A stretch of 13,564 bases of DNA, from the NCBI GenBank assembly GCA_945876405.1, contig CAMCOJ010000023.1, positions 1 to 13,564 on the forward strand. The letters are read 5' to 3'. This DNA is from an uncultured Ruminococcus sp. GTDB taxonomy: Bacteria > Bacillota > Clostridia > Oscillospirales > Ruminococcaceae. Of this stretch, positions 6,519 to 13,353 are shown one piece after another; the first letter of the stretch is position 1; each line of letters starts with the position of its first letter. Made by a program: the position numbers and the translations under genes. A model generated the notes under the pieces. That model was not told where the DNA came from and made no database searches. It worked only from the letters and a program-made list of their open reading frames with translations.

Positions 6519-7751
6519 TTGAGACGAGTAGTTATAACAGGAATGGGTACGGTAAACTCCCTTGGAAAGAACAAGGACGAATTCTGGAACAGTATTTCTG
6601 AAGGAAAACTCGGTTTTTCGTATGTAGATAAATTTGACACAGAAGATTTTGACGTAAAGATAGTAAGTCAGGTAAAGGATTTTGTACCTGATGAATGTAT
6701 AGATAAAAAAGAGCAGCGCCGTACGGACAGATTCACACAGTTTGCTGTAACAGCTGCTATGGAAGCTATGAGAGACTGCGGTTCTGATCTTAAGGACCTT
6801 GACCCGTACAGAGTAGGAGTAATAGTTGGCTGCGGTATCGGAGGACTTGAACTTACAACTCAGGAATATGAAAAGTTCCTTGAAAAGGGGCCTGGCAAGA
6901 TATCAGTTTTCTATGTGCCTATGATGATAGGAAACATGGCTGCAGGTACTATTGCAATGAAGACAGGGTTCAAGGGCGATAACTTTGCCACAGTTACAGC
7001 ATGTGCTTCTTCAACTCATGCCATCGGTGAAGCTTTCCGTAAGATCAAGGACGGTTACATGGATGCGGCACTCTGCGGCGGTACAGAAAGCTGTATAACA
7101 AAGTTTGCACTTGCAGGATTCAACAATATGAAGGCGCTTTCAAGATCAACAGACCTTGAGAGATGTTCAATTCCTTTTGACAAGGAAAGAAACGGTTTCG
7201 TTCTCGGTGAAGGAAGTGCTATGCTTGTTCTCGAAGAGTATGAACACGCTGTTGCAAGAGGTGCGAAAATTTATGCCGAAGTTGCAGGTTATGGTGCGAC
7301 AGGAGATGCTTATCATATGACATCACCTTCACCGGAAGGAGATGCAGCTGCACGTGCAATTGTAAATGCATATACAGAAGCAGGGCTTAAACCTGAAGAC
7401 GTTGATTATGTAAATGCACACGGTACATCAACGGGTCTTAATGACAAATACGAAACAACAGCTATAAAGAAGGCTTTCGGTGCTCATGCTGAAAAGCTTA
7501 AGATTAATTCAACAAAGTCAATGCTTGGTCATCTTCTTGGTGCTGCAGGTGCTGTGGAAGCAGTTGCAACAGCACTTCAGATAAAGAACGGTCTTGTACA
7601 TAAGACTGCAGGCTACAAAGTCCCTGATGAAGAGTGTGATCTTGACTACTGTACAGAAGGAAATATAAAAATGGAAGTCAGAGCAGCAGTTTCAAACTCA
7701 CTTGGCTTTGGTGGTCATAACGCAACACTTTGTTTCAAGGCAGTGAAGTAG
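6519..7751 (+). CDS. fabF: 3-oxoacyl-ACP synthase II (KAS II)
   Basis: The 410-residue condensing enzyme extends acyl-ACP with malonyl-ACP. The active site is C162 in TACASSTHAIG, H301 in NAHGTST and H338 with K333 in STKSMLGH. The C-terminal NSLGFGGHNA loop (393-402) is intact. Start is TTG at 6519, with AAGGAGA 8 nt upstream. This gives the standard MRRVVITGMG N-terminus, and the next Met is inside that conserved strand, so TTG is well supported. The accB ribosome site overlaps its stop codon. Confidence 0.97.
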   Translation: MRRVVITGMGTVNSLGKNKDEFWNSISEGKLGFSYVDKFDTEDFDVKIVSQVKDFVPDECIDKKEQRRTDRFTQFAVTAAMEAMRDCGSDLKDLDPYRVGVIVGCGIGGLELTTQEYEKFLEKGPGKISVFYVPMMIGNMAAGTIAMKTGFKGDNFATVTACASSTHAIGEAFRKIKDGYMDAALCGGTESCITKFALAGFNNMKALSRSTDLERCSIPFDKERNGFVLGEGSAMLVLEEYEHAVARGAKIYAEVAGYGATGDAYHMTSPSPEGDAAARAIVNAYTEAGLKPEDVDYVNAHGTSTGLNDKYETTAIKKAFGAHAEKLKINSTKSMLGHLLGAAGAVEAVATALQIKNGLVHKTAGYKVPDEECDLDYCTEGNIKMEVRAAVSNSLGFGGHNATLCFKAVK

Positions 7752-7760
7752 GAGGAAATT

Positions 7761-8261
7761 ATGTCTGAAAAAACAATATGCAATCTTACATTCGCAGAGA
7801 TAAAGGAACTTGCTGAGCTCGTTTCAGATAAGAAGCTCGGAAAGATAGAGATTAAGCTCCAGGACAGTTCTATAACAATTGCAGACAGAAAATGTTCCGC
7901 GATGCCGGTTGTTCCGCCGATGCCTCCTGTTATGATGCCTGCGGAACATATTTCTGCAGCAGAACCGGTTCCGGTTCAGAAGACTGAACCTGCAGCAGAA
8001 ACAGCACCTAAGGCTGAAGCCGTTTCAGGAAATGCAGTAAAGGCACCTATCGTTGGTACTTTTTATGCTTCACCTTCACCTGAAAAGCCTGCTTTTGTAA
8101 AGGTAGGAGATCATGTAAATAAGGGTGATGTACTCTTTATCATCGAGTCAATGAAGCTTATGAATGAAATTCAGAGCGAGTATGAAGGTACAGTGCAGCA
8201 GATTCTTGTAGACAATGCATCAGCTGTCGAATATGATCAGCCGATAATGATAATAAAATAA
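7761..8261 (+). CDS. accB: Biotin carboxyl carrier protein of acetyl-CoA carboxylase
   Basis: The 166-residue carrier holds the biotin that shuttles CO2 from AccC to the AccA/AccD transferase. A short helical N-terminal part (1-45) is followed by a Pro/Ala/Glu-rich flexible linker (about 48-92) and a C-terminal biotinyl domain (93-166). The domain has the thumb-containing segment GTFYASPSPEKPAF (99-112) and the biotinylation site ESMKLM with K132. The gene is 9 nt after fabF with AGGAGG overlapping the fabF stop region, and 21 nt before fabZ. No biotin ligase gene is in the window. Confidence 0.97.
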   Translation: MSEKTICNLTFAEIKELAELVSDKKLGKIEIKLQDSSITIADRKCSAMPVVPPMPPVMMPAEHISAAEPVPVQKTEPAAETAPKAEAVSGNAVKAPIVGTFYASPSPEKPAFVKVGDHVNKGDVLFIIESMKLMNEIQSEYEGTVQQILVDNASAVEYDQPIMIIK

Positions 8262-8282
8262 TTAGGACAGGATGATTTTACA

Positions 8283-8714
8283 ATGAGTATACTTATGAAT
8301 CAGGAACAGATTAAGGAAATTATTCCACACAGAGATCCGTTCCTTCTTATAGATGAGATAGTAGAGATGGAACCAGGGAAAAGCATCGTTGCTAAAAAGT
8401 ACATCAAGGCGGAAGACTTCTGGTTTAAGGGACACTTTCCTGAAAAGCCGGTAGTTCCGGGTGTTCTTCTGATTGAGATGCTTGCTCAGGCTGGTGCAGT
8501 ATCCATGCTTTCTCTTGATGAGCACAAGGGCAAGATCGGGTTCCTGGGCGGCGTTGACAAGGCTAAGTTCAGAAGAATGGTTGTGCCTGGTGACGTTGTA
8601 ACTCTTGAAGTTGAGATAATAAAGGTTAAGGGACCTGTAGGCGTAGGCAAGGCTGTTGCCCATGTTGACGGCGAAAAGGCGGTTACTGCAGAAATCTCTT
8701 TTGTATTAAAGTAA
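8283..8714 (+). CDS. fabZ: 3-hydroxyacyl-ACP dehydratase
   Basis: The 143-residue hot-dog-fold enzyme dehydrates 3-hydroxyacyl-ACP to trans-2-enoyl-ACP. The N-terminal IPHRDPFLLIDE (14-25) and the active-site block KGHFPEKPVVPGVLLIEMLAQ contain catalytic H51 and E65. Length is typical of FabZ and shorter than FabA. ATG at 8283 follows AGGA by about 10 nt; a second Met at codon 5 is an alternative start. The insertion of fabZ between accB and accC is the usual Firmicutes arrangement. Confidence 0.96.
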   Translation: MSILMNQEQIKEIIPHRDPFLLIDEIVEMEPGKSIVAKKYIKAEDFWFKGHFPEKPVVPGVLLIEMLAQAGAVSMLSLDEHKGKIGFLGGVDKAKFRRMVVPGDVVTLEVEIIKVKGPVGVGKAVAHVDGEKAVTAEISFVLK

Positions 8715-8732
8715 AAACCGGAGAGCAGACAG

Positions 8733-10079
8733 ATGTTCAGAAAAATATTAATTGCCAACCGCGGCGAAATTGCTGTAAGAATTATAAGAGCATGCCGTGA
8801 ACTCGGTATCCGGACTGTAGCAGTTTATTCCACAGCAGACAGAAGTTCACTTCATGCACAGATTGCTGATGAGGCAGTATGCATTGGACCGGCTGATTCA
8901 TCAAAGAGTTATCTTAACATTGAAGCGATAATCTCAGCATGTGAGATTACCGGTGCTGATGCAGTCCATCCTGGTTTCGGATTTCTTTCTGAAAACTCAA
9001 AGTTTGCCCGTATCTGTGAAAAATGCGGAATAACATTTATAGGTCCTTCACCTGAGTCTATAGATATGCTCGGTGACAAGGCAAATGCCAAGAAAACCAT
9101 GGAGGAAGCAGGAGTTCCTGTAATTCCGGGTTCAAAGGGAGAGATAAGGTCTCTCGAAGAGGCAGCGGAACTTGCTGACAGAATAGGATATCCTGTTCTT
9201 ATCAAGGCAGCAGCCGGTGGTGGCGGAAGAGGCATAAGAGTTGTAAACAGTGCCGCTGAACTCGAAGCACAGATTACTGCTGCAAAGCAGGAGTCACTGA
9301 ATTTCTTCAGCGATGACGCAGTTTATCTTGAAAAGTTTATCGAATGTCCTCGTCATATTGAGATTCAGATAGCTGCTGATAAAAATGGCAATGTGGTTCA
9401 CCTTGGTGAGCGTGACTGTTCGCTTCAGAGAAGACATCAGAAGGTACTCGAAGAGAGTCCTAGTCCTGTTATGACAGATGAACTTCGTGCCAGAATGGGA
9501 GCGGCAGCTGTAACCGCCGCTAAGGTAAGTAACTACTACAATGTAGGAACTATTGAATTTCTTGTTGACAAAAACAATGATTTTTACTTCATGGAGATGA
9601 ATACGAGAATTCAGGTTGAGCATCCTGTTACAGAGAGTGTAACTGGTATTGACCTTGTAAAGACTCAGATAAGGATAGCAAATGGTGAGAAACTTGGAAT
9701 AACTCAGGATGATATAAAACTCAGAGGCCATTCCATAGAATGCCGTATCAATGCCGAGTGTCCGGAAAAGAATTTCAGACCTTGTCCGGGAACAATAACA
9801 GCACTCTACACCCCGGGCGGTCCGGGTGTACGTGTAGACAGTGCGGTTTATCAGGGATATACAATAACACCTTACTATGACTCAATGATTTCCAAGCTCA
9901 TTGTTCATGGAAATACCCGTGAGGAAGCCATTAAGAAAATGTCATGGGCTCTTTCAGAATTCATAGTAGGCGGTATAGACACCAATATAGAATTCCAGCT
10001 TGAGCTTATCAGAAACAGTACTTTTGAGAAAGGTACCTATGATGTCGGTTTTATTGAAAAATTTCTTGAGAAAAAGTAA
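8733..10079 (+). CDS. accC: Biotin carboxylase subunit of acetyl-CoA carboxylase
   Basis: The 448-residue ATP-grasp enzyme carboxylates the biotin of AccB using bicarbonate and ATP. The N-terminal [14 protein letters not shown] is the family start. ATP-binding elements are K116, K158 in LIKAA and the Gly-rich lid AGGGGRG (161-167). HQKVLEE (235-241) contains K237. Metal and bicarbonate residues are E275, E288 and R292 in [11 protein letters not shown]. The C-terminal domain is complete. It is a stand-alone biotin carboxylase with no fused biotinyl domain, consistent with accB in the same operon. Spacers of 18 and 29 nt separate it from fabZ and accD. Confidence 0.97.
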   Translation: MFRKILIANRGEIAVRIIRACRELGIRTVAVYSTADRSSLHAQIADEAVCIGPADSSKSYLNIEAIISACEITGADAVHPGFGFLSENSKFARICEKCGITFIGPSPESIDMLGDKANAKKTMEEAGVPVIPGSKGEIRSLEEAAELADRIGYPVLIKAAAGGGGRGIRVVNSAAELEAQITAAKQESLNFFSDDAVYLEKFIECPRHIEIQIAADKNGNVVHLGERDCSLQRRHQKVLEESPSPVMTDELRARMGAAAVTAAKVSNYYNVGTIEFLVDKNNDFYFMEMNTRIQVEHPVTESVTGIDLVKTQIRIANGEKLGITQDDIKLRGHSIECRINAECPEKNFRPCPGTITALYTPGGPGVRVDSAVYQGYTITPYYDSMISKLIVHGNTREEAIKKMSWALSEFIVGGIDTNIEFQLELIRNSTFEKGTYDVGFIEKFLEKK

Positions 10080-10108
10080 AAACCGGTAAACAGGAGGAGT
10101 CATAAAAG

Positions 10109-10981
10109 ATGCTTGAAGATATCTTTAAAGTGGTAAAAACCAGATTTAACGGTAAGGAAGCTGAACAGGATGTTGTCTCAGATACAACAATACCTGAGAA
10201 CATTATGTTCAAGTGTCCGCGCTGCAGAACCGCAATGTTTGAAGATGATTATATACGCAATAACAAGGTATGTACTTCCTGTAACTATCACGGAAGACTT
10301 TCAGCAAGGGAGAGAATCAGAATAACGGCTGACAAGGGCTCCTTTAAAGAATTTGACAGGGATATGATAAGTAAGAATCCTATCGAGTTTCCGGGGTATG
10401 AAAAGAAGCAGGAGGCACTTCGTGAACAGACCGGTATCAATGATGCTGTTATCACAGGAGAGTGCCGTATAAGAAAAATCAGAGTTGTTATAGCTGTTAT
10501 GGATGCGTCATTCATGATGGCTTCTATGGGAAGTGTGGTTGGCGAAAAAATCACGCGTGCCATTGAGTATGCAACGGAGAATAAGATTCCTTTTATTGCA
10601 TTTACTGCATCAGGCGGAGCAAGAATGCAGGAGGGGATGGTTTCACTTATGCAGATGGCAAAAACATCAGGTGCCGTTGCCAGACACAGTGAAGCAGGTC
10701 AGCTCTATATAACAGTTCTTACGGATCCTACTACAGGTGGTGTTACAGCTTCCTTTGCCTCTCTTGGAGACATAATCATAGCCGAACCTAAGGTTCTTGT
10801 AGGATTTGCAGGAAGAAGAGTAATCGAAGGAACTATAAAGCAGAGACTTCCTGATGATTTTCAGCTTGCGGAGTTTCAGCTTGAGAAGGGCTTTGTTGAC
10901 ATGATTGCTGAGAGAAAGAAGATGAGAAGCGTGCTCTCACATCTTATGATTCTCCACAACTACCGTCCGGAAGAAAATTAA
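10109..10981 (+). CDS. accD: Acetyl-CoA carboxylase carboxyltransferase subunit beta
   Basis: The 290-residue subunit forms, with AccA, the carboxyltransferase that makes malonyl-CoA. An N-terminal zinc ribbon has four Cys (C36, C39 in CPRC; C55, C58 in CTSC). The crotonase-like core shows FTASGGARMQEG and DPTTGGVTASFA, which build the oxyanion hole and CoA site, then the GRRVIEGTI helix. Start ATG at 10109 is preceded by AGGAGG. It is followed 18 nt later by accA, the partner subunit. Confidence 0.97.
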   Translation: MLEDIFKVVKTRFNGKEAEQDVVSDTTIPENIMFKCPRCRTAMFEDDYIRNNKVCTSCNYHGRLSARERIRITADKGSFKEFDRDMISKNPIEFPGYEKKQEALREQTGINDAVITGECRIRKIRVVIAVMDASFMMASMGSVVGEKITRAIEYATENKIPFIAFTASGGARMQEGMVSLMQMAKTSGAVARHSEAGQLYITVLTDPTTGGVTASFASLGDIIIAEPKVLVGFAGRRVIEGTIKQRLPDDFQLAEFQLEKGFVDMIAERKKMRSVLSHLMILHNYRPEEN

Positions 10982-10999
10982 CAGGGGGCTCTGAAAATA

Positions 11000-11845
11000 A
11001 TGAATGAATGTGTAAATACACTGACACCGTGGGAACGGCTTCAGCTTATCAGGCATAAGGAGCATCCTACGATAAATGACTATATTCCTTATCTCTTTGA
11101 TGAGTTTTATGAGCTTCACGGTGACCGTTGTTATGGTGATGATTCTGCGATGCTCTGTGGTCTTGCCATGCTTGAGGGAAGACCGGTTACTGTTATCTCG
11201 CATGTAAAGGGCAGAAATCTAAACGAGAATAAAAAAGTAAACTTTGCCATGCCGCATCCGGAAGGCTACAGAAAGTCTCTCAGACTTGCGAGACAGGCTG
11301 AGAAGTTCCACAGACCTGTAGTATGCTTTATCGATACACCGGGTGCATTCTGCGGTGTAGAGGCTGAGGAGAGGGGGCAGGGTGAAGCAATAGCAAAAAA
11401 TATATGTGAATTCATGAAACTCGAAACTCCTGTCATCTCTGTAGTGCTTGGTGAAGGAGGAAGCGGCGGTGCACTTGCACTGGGTGTGTGCGATGAACTT
11501 GCAATGCTTTCAAACTCACTTTACTCGGTTATTTCTCCGAGAGGTTTTGCCAGTATACTCTGGAAGGATGCTTCAAGGGAAAAAGATGCCTGCAATATGA
11601 TGAAGATAACAGCAGAGGATATGGTGCGACTTGGCATTGCTGAGCATATAATAGACGAGCCGATAGGCGGTGCACATGTTGATTTGTGCAAAACTGCTGA
11701 AAATATCAAAGAATATTTGTTAGGTGTGATAGCGGAAAAATCTCAAAAAAGTATTGACGTTTTACTCAATGAACGATATACTAAATTTAGAAAAATTGGC
11801 GAGTTCGAAATCCGTCAGAAGGAAGAATTACTCGACAGTAAGTAA
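11000..11845 (+). CDS. accA: Acetyl-CoA carboxylase carboxyltransferase subunit alpha
   Basis: The 281-residue partner of AccD. FYELHGDR (36-43), IDTPGAF (111-117), ERGQGEAIAKN (124-134) and the oxyanion loop GEGGSGGALA (151-160) are all clear. It is shorter than the E. coli protein (319 residues) because much of the N-terminal helical extension is absent. One oddity is the SPRGFASILWKD segment (about 179-190), where the family normally has SPEG, so an Arg (codon AGA) replaces a usual Glu at about residue 181. The rest looks intact and the protein is presumed active. A 66-nt spacer with a possible promoter separates it from acpP. Confidence 0.96.
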   Translation: MNECVNTLTPWERLQLIRHKEHPTINDYIPYLFDEFYELHGDRCYGDDSAMLCGLAMLEGRPVTVISHVKGRNLNENKKVNFAMPHPEGYRKSLRLARQAEKFHRPVVCFIDTPGAFCGVEAEERGQGEAIAKNICEFMKLETPVISVVLGEGGSGGALALGVCDELAMLSNSLYSVISPRGFASILWKDASREKDACNMMKITAEDMVRLGIAEHIIDEPIGGAHVDLCKTAENIKEYLLGVIAEKSQKSIDVLLNERYTKFRKIGEFEIRQKEELLDSK

Positions 11846-11850
11846 ACATG

Positions 11851-11879
11851 TTTATTTTGGTGAATAACGCCATTATAAT
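11851..11879 (+). promoter_or_regulatory. Candidate internal promoter before acpP
   Basis: A perfect TATAAT (11874-11879) lies in the AT-rich accA-acpP spacer. The hexamer 17 nt upstream (TTTATT, 11851-11856) is a weak -35. A perfect 12-bp palindrome TAAACATGTTTA (11843-11854) covers the accA stop codon and overlaps this -35. The element TATAATATA occurs twice (11874-11882 and 11889-11897). ACP is needed in excess over the enzymes, so extra transcription here is plausible but not proven. Confidence 0.4.
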
Positions 11880-11911
11880 ATAAAACAATATAATATACGG
11901 AGGAAATCATA

Positions 11912-12148
11912 ATGGTTTTTGACAAACTTAAGGAAATTATTGCTGACCAGTTAGATGCAGATGCAGAATCAATTAAGATGGAATCTTCTATCACAGAAGA
12001 TCTTCATGCGGATTCACTCGATGTAGTTGACCTTATCATGACAATCGAAAGCGAATTTGATCTTGAATTCCCGGACAGCGATGTTGAAGCTATCAAGACT
12101 GTTGGCGATATTGTGAACTATATTGAAGCAAATACTTCAGCAGAATAA
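11912..12148 (+). CDS. acpP: Acyl carrier protein
   Basis: The 78-residue acidic four-helix carrier holds acyl chains on a phosphopantetheine arm during fatty-acid synthesis. The attachment site is S35 in [10 protein letters not shown], followed by the helix-II recognition acidic residues. The size and high Asp/Glu content are typical. A strong GGAGG site precedes the ATG. It is the last fatty-acid gene of the operon, after a 66-nt spacer, whereas acpP is often near fabH or fabK in clostridial clusters. No phosphopantetheinyl transferase gene is in the window. Confidence 0.97.
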   Translation: MVFDKLKEIIADQLDADAESIKMESSITEDLHADSLDVVDLIMTIESEFDLEFPDSDVEAIKTVGDIVNYIEANTSAE

Positions 12149-12156
12149 TTAAATTT

Positions 12157-12184
12157 CACCCGGCTTTGAGAAAAATGTCGGGTG
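12157..12184 (+). terminator. Hairpin after acpP, weak terminator or processing signal
   Basis: CACCCGGC (12157-12164) pairs with GTCGGGTG (12177-12184) in an 8-bp stem with one G-U pair and a 12-nt loop. It starts 9 nt after the acpP stop. The following bases (ATATTGATTTTGG) hold only a short T run. Partial termination or 3'-end stabilisation of the acpP message is therefore more likely than full termination. Confidence 0.45.
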
Positions 12185-12231
12185 ATATTGATTTTGGGGT
12201 AAATTTGAGGATTTTCAGGAAAGGACACATA

Positions 12232-12393
12232 ATGAAAAAAGTACAGGAGAAAGCACTGATACTCAGTACATTCACGTCAGTACTTTTGTCATTTGCAGTA
12301 GTTATAGGCACAGTTGCTTTTATACTGCTTAGGACAAAGCAGCATCGTGAATATGATGAAAAATGGAAAGACTATGATGAGTGCGGTGTATAA
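12232..12393 (+). CDS. Small single-pass membrane protein, unknown function
   Basis: I do not recognise this 53-residue protein. It has a short basic N-terminus (MKKVQEK), one hydrophobic segment at about residues 8-33, then a charged, Tyr/Asp/Glu/Lys-rich tail (about 36-50) ending in ECGV. The pattern suggests a membrane-anchored peptide with the tail probably on one side of the membrane; topology is uncertain. The start was set at the ATG at 12232 because AGGAAAGGA lies just upstream. The frame is open back to 12166, but that extension crosses the hairpin and lacks a ribosome site. It lies 83 nt after acpP, and its stop overlaps the terminator at 12392. Confidence 0.7.
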   Translation: MKKVQEKALILSTFTSVLLSFAVVIGTVAFILLRTKQHREYDEKWKDYDECGV

Positions 12394-12432
12394 AAAATCA
12401 GCCACATACGGTTTGTATGTGGCTGATTTTTT
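12392..12432. terminator. Bidirectional rho-independent terminator
   Basis: A perfect 18-bp inverted repeat (12392-12409 and 12415-12432) has a GC-containing core TCAGCCACATAC, a 5-nt loop (GGTTT), and six A on the left and six T on the right. Either strand therefore ends in a U-run. It overlaps the stop codons of both converging genes (plus-strand membrane protein, minus-strand S1 gene) and should end both transcripts. Confidence 0.93.
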
Positions 12433-12937
12433 ATCTGATTCGTTTGGTGTTTCGGCGTTTGCCGTCCATATTTCTTTTAAGGTCGCTCATTTTTTCTTCA
12501 CTGCTCTGCTTGAACTTTGAGAGCATCTCTTCAAAAGAGCTTTCAGATGTCTGAGGTTTTTCTGCGACTGGCTGACGGTTTGCCGGTGTAAAACCCTCTT
12601 TGCTGAAACCGTTGTTTCCATTGCCGTTAAAGCTTCTCTGGTTATTGACTCTCTGGTTATTGTTTCGCTGAGTTCTCGGCTTCGGAGCAGGTGATTCGGA
12701 TGCCTTTTTTATTGAAAGACTGATCTTACCGTTTTCATCGACATTAAGAACTTTAACCTTAACTTCCTGACCTTCCGTCAGATGGTCTCTGATTTCATTT
12801 ACGTATGTGTTTGAAATTTCAGAGATATGGACCATACCCGTATGAACTTTTCCATCAAGATTTACTTCGACAAATGCACCGTATGGTGCGATATTGCGAA
12901 CCTTTCCGTCATAAATTTTTCCTGTTTCGAGCGACAT
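12431..12937 (-). CDS. S1-domain RNA-binding protein (YabR/YugI-like)
   Basis: The 168-residue protein has an N-terminal S1 (OB-fold) RNA-binding domain at about residues 5-77, with GKVRNIAPYGAFVEV, GMVHISEIS and the closing GKISLSIKKA. A low-complexity, Asn/Gln/Arg/Pro-rich linker (about 83-128) and a charged C-terminal helix (SFEEMLSKFKQSSEEKMSDLKRN, 134-156) follow, then a basic tail. Such proteins bind RNA or ribosomes and act in post-transcriptional control in Firmicutes; the target is not predictable. The AGGAGG site lies 13 nt from the ATG, a rather long spacing. It follows the divIC-type gene by 31 nt, as in the B. subtilis yabQ-divIC-yabR region, so both are probably on one transcript. 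Confidence 0.88.
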   Translation of the reverse strand: MSLETGKIYDGKVRNIAPYGAFVEVNLDGKVHTGMVHISEISNTYVNEIRDHLTEGQEVKVKVLNVDENGKISLSIKKASESPAPKPRTQRNNNQRVNNQRSFNGNGNNGFSKEGFTPANRQPVAEKPQTSESSFEEMLSKFKQSSEEKMSDLKRNMDGKRRNTKRIR

Positions 12938-12968
12938 AAAAAAATAGTATCCTCCTGCTTAAATATAC

Positions 12969-13265
12969 TTAGTTTCTTGATGTATCATAAAATCTGATTT
13001 CGTTTGGATAAGCATAGTTCATGTTTTCTATAGCGAGTTTTTCCTTGTAGCTGTTTATATCATCATCGTTGAACAAGCGCTGGTACTCTTCGTTCTGACT
13101 GCATATCTCCTCGGTTTTTAATTCGAGCTGATGAAGTTCTTCACGTTTTTCTGCAAGGGAAGCCTGAGTAAAGACTATTGATACAAAACATGCAATAACG
13201 GATACAATAACTATAATCCTGGTGCATATCCTGAGGAAGCTCTTTCCGGTACTTTTATTACCCAA
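12969..13265 (-). CDS. divIC: Septum formation initiator, DivIC/FtsB family
   Basis: The 98-residue bitopic membrane protein resembles the divisome components DivIC/FtsB. It has a short basic N-terminus (1-11), one transmembrane helix (about 12-33) and an extracellular coiled-coil region rich in Glu/Leu/Gln (about 36-66). The family-type end is KLAIENMNYAYPNEIRFYD, matching the usual R-x-E-lgyv-x-pgE pattern. The start is TTG at 13263-13265 with AAGGAAAG about 9 nt upstream; no suitable ATG lies near. Its position between yabQ and the S1 gene supports DivIC over FtsL. Confidence in the exact symbol is lower than in the family. Confidence 0.85.
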   Translation of the reverse strand: MGNKSTGKSFLRICTRIIVIVSVIACFVSIVFTQASLAEKREELHQLELKTEEICSQNEEYQRLFNDDDINSYKEKLAIENMNYAYPNEIRFYDTSRN

Positions 13266-13307
13266 TTTGTATCACTTTCCTTTATGATAATCTGTTTATA
13301 CCTCTTA

Positions 13308-13336
13308 ATTATACTACAAAATTTTGTTTCATTCAA
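13308..13336 (-). promoter_or_regulatory. Promoter of divIC and the S1 gene
   Basis: On the minus strand TTGAAT (13331-13336) and TATAAT (13308-13313) are separated by exactly 17 bp. Transcription should start near 13301, about 35 nt before the divIC TTG start. The spacer contains a perfect 12-bp palindrome ACAAAATTTTGT (13316-13327), which could be an operator or just AT-rich sequence. Confidence 0.75.
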
Positions 13337-13353
13337 TAGTTTCGGGATAATTT

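Noticed and set aside
12166..12231. Longer start for the small membrane protein
   Set aside because: The extension overlaps the post-acpP hairpin and has no ribosome site, while the ATG at 12232 has AGGAAAGGA before it.
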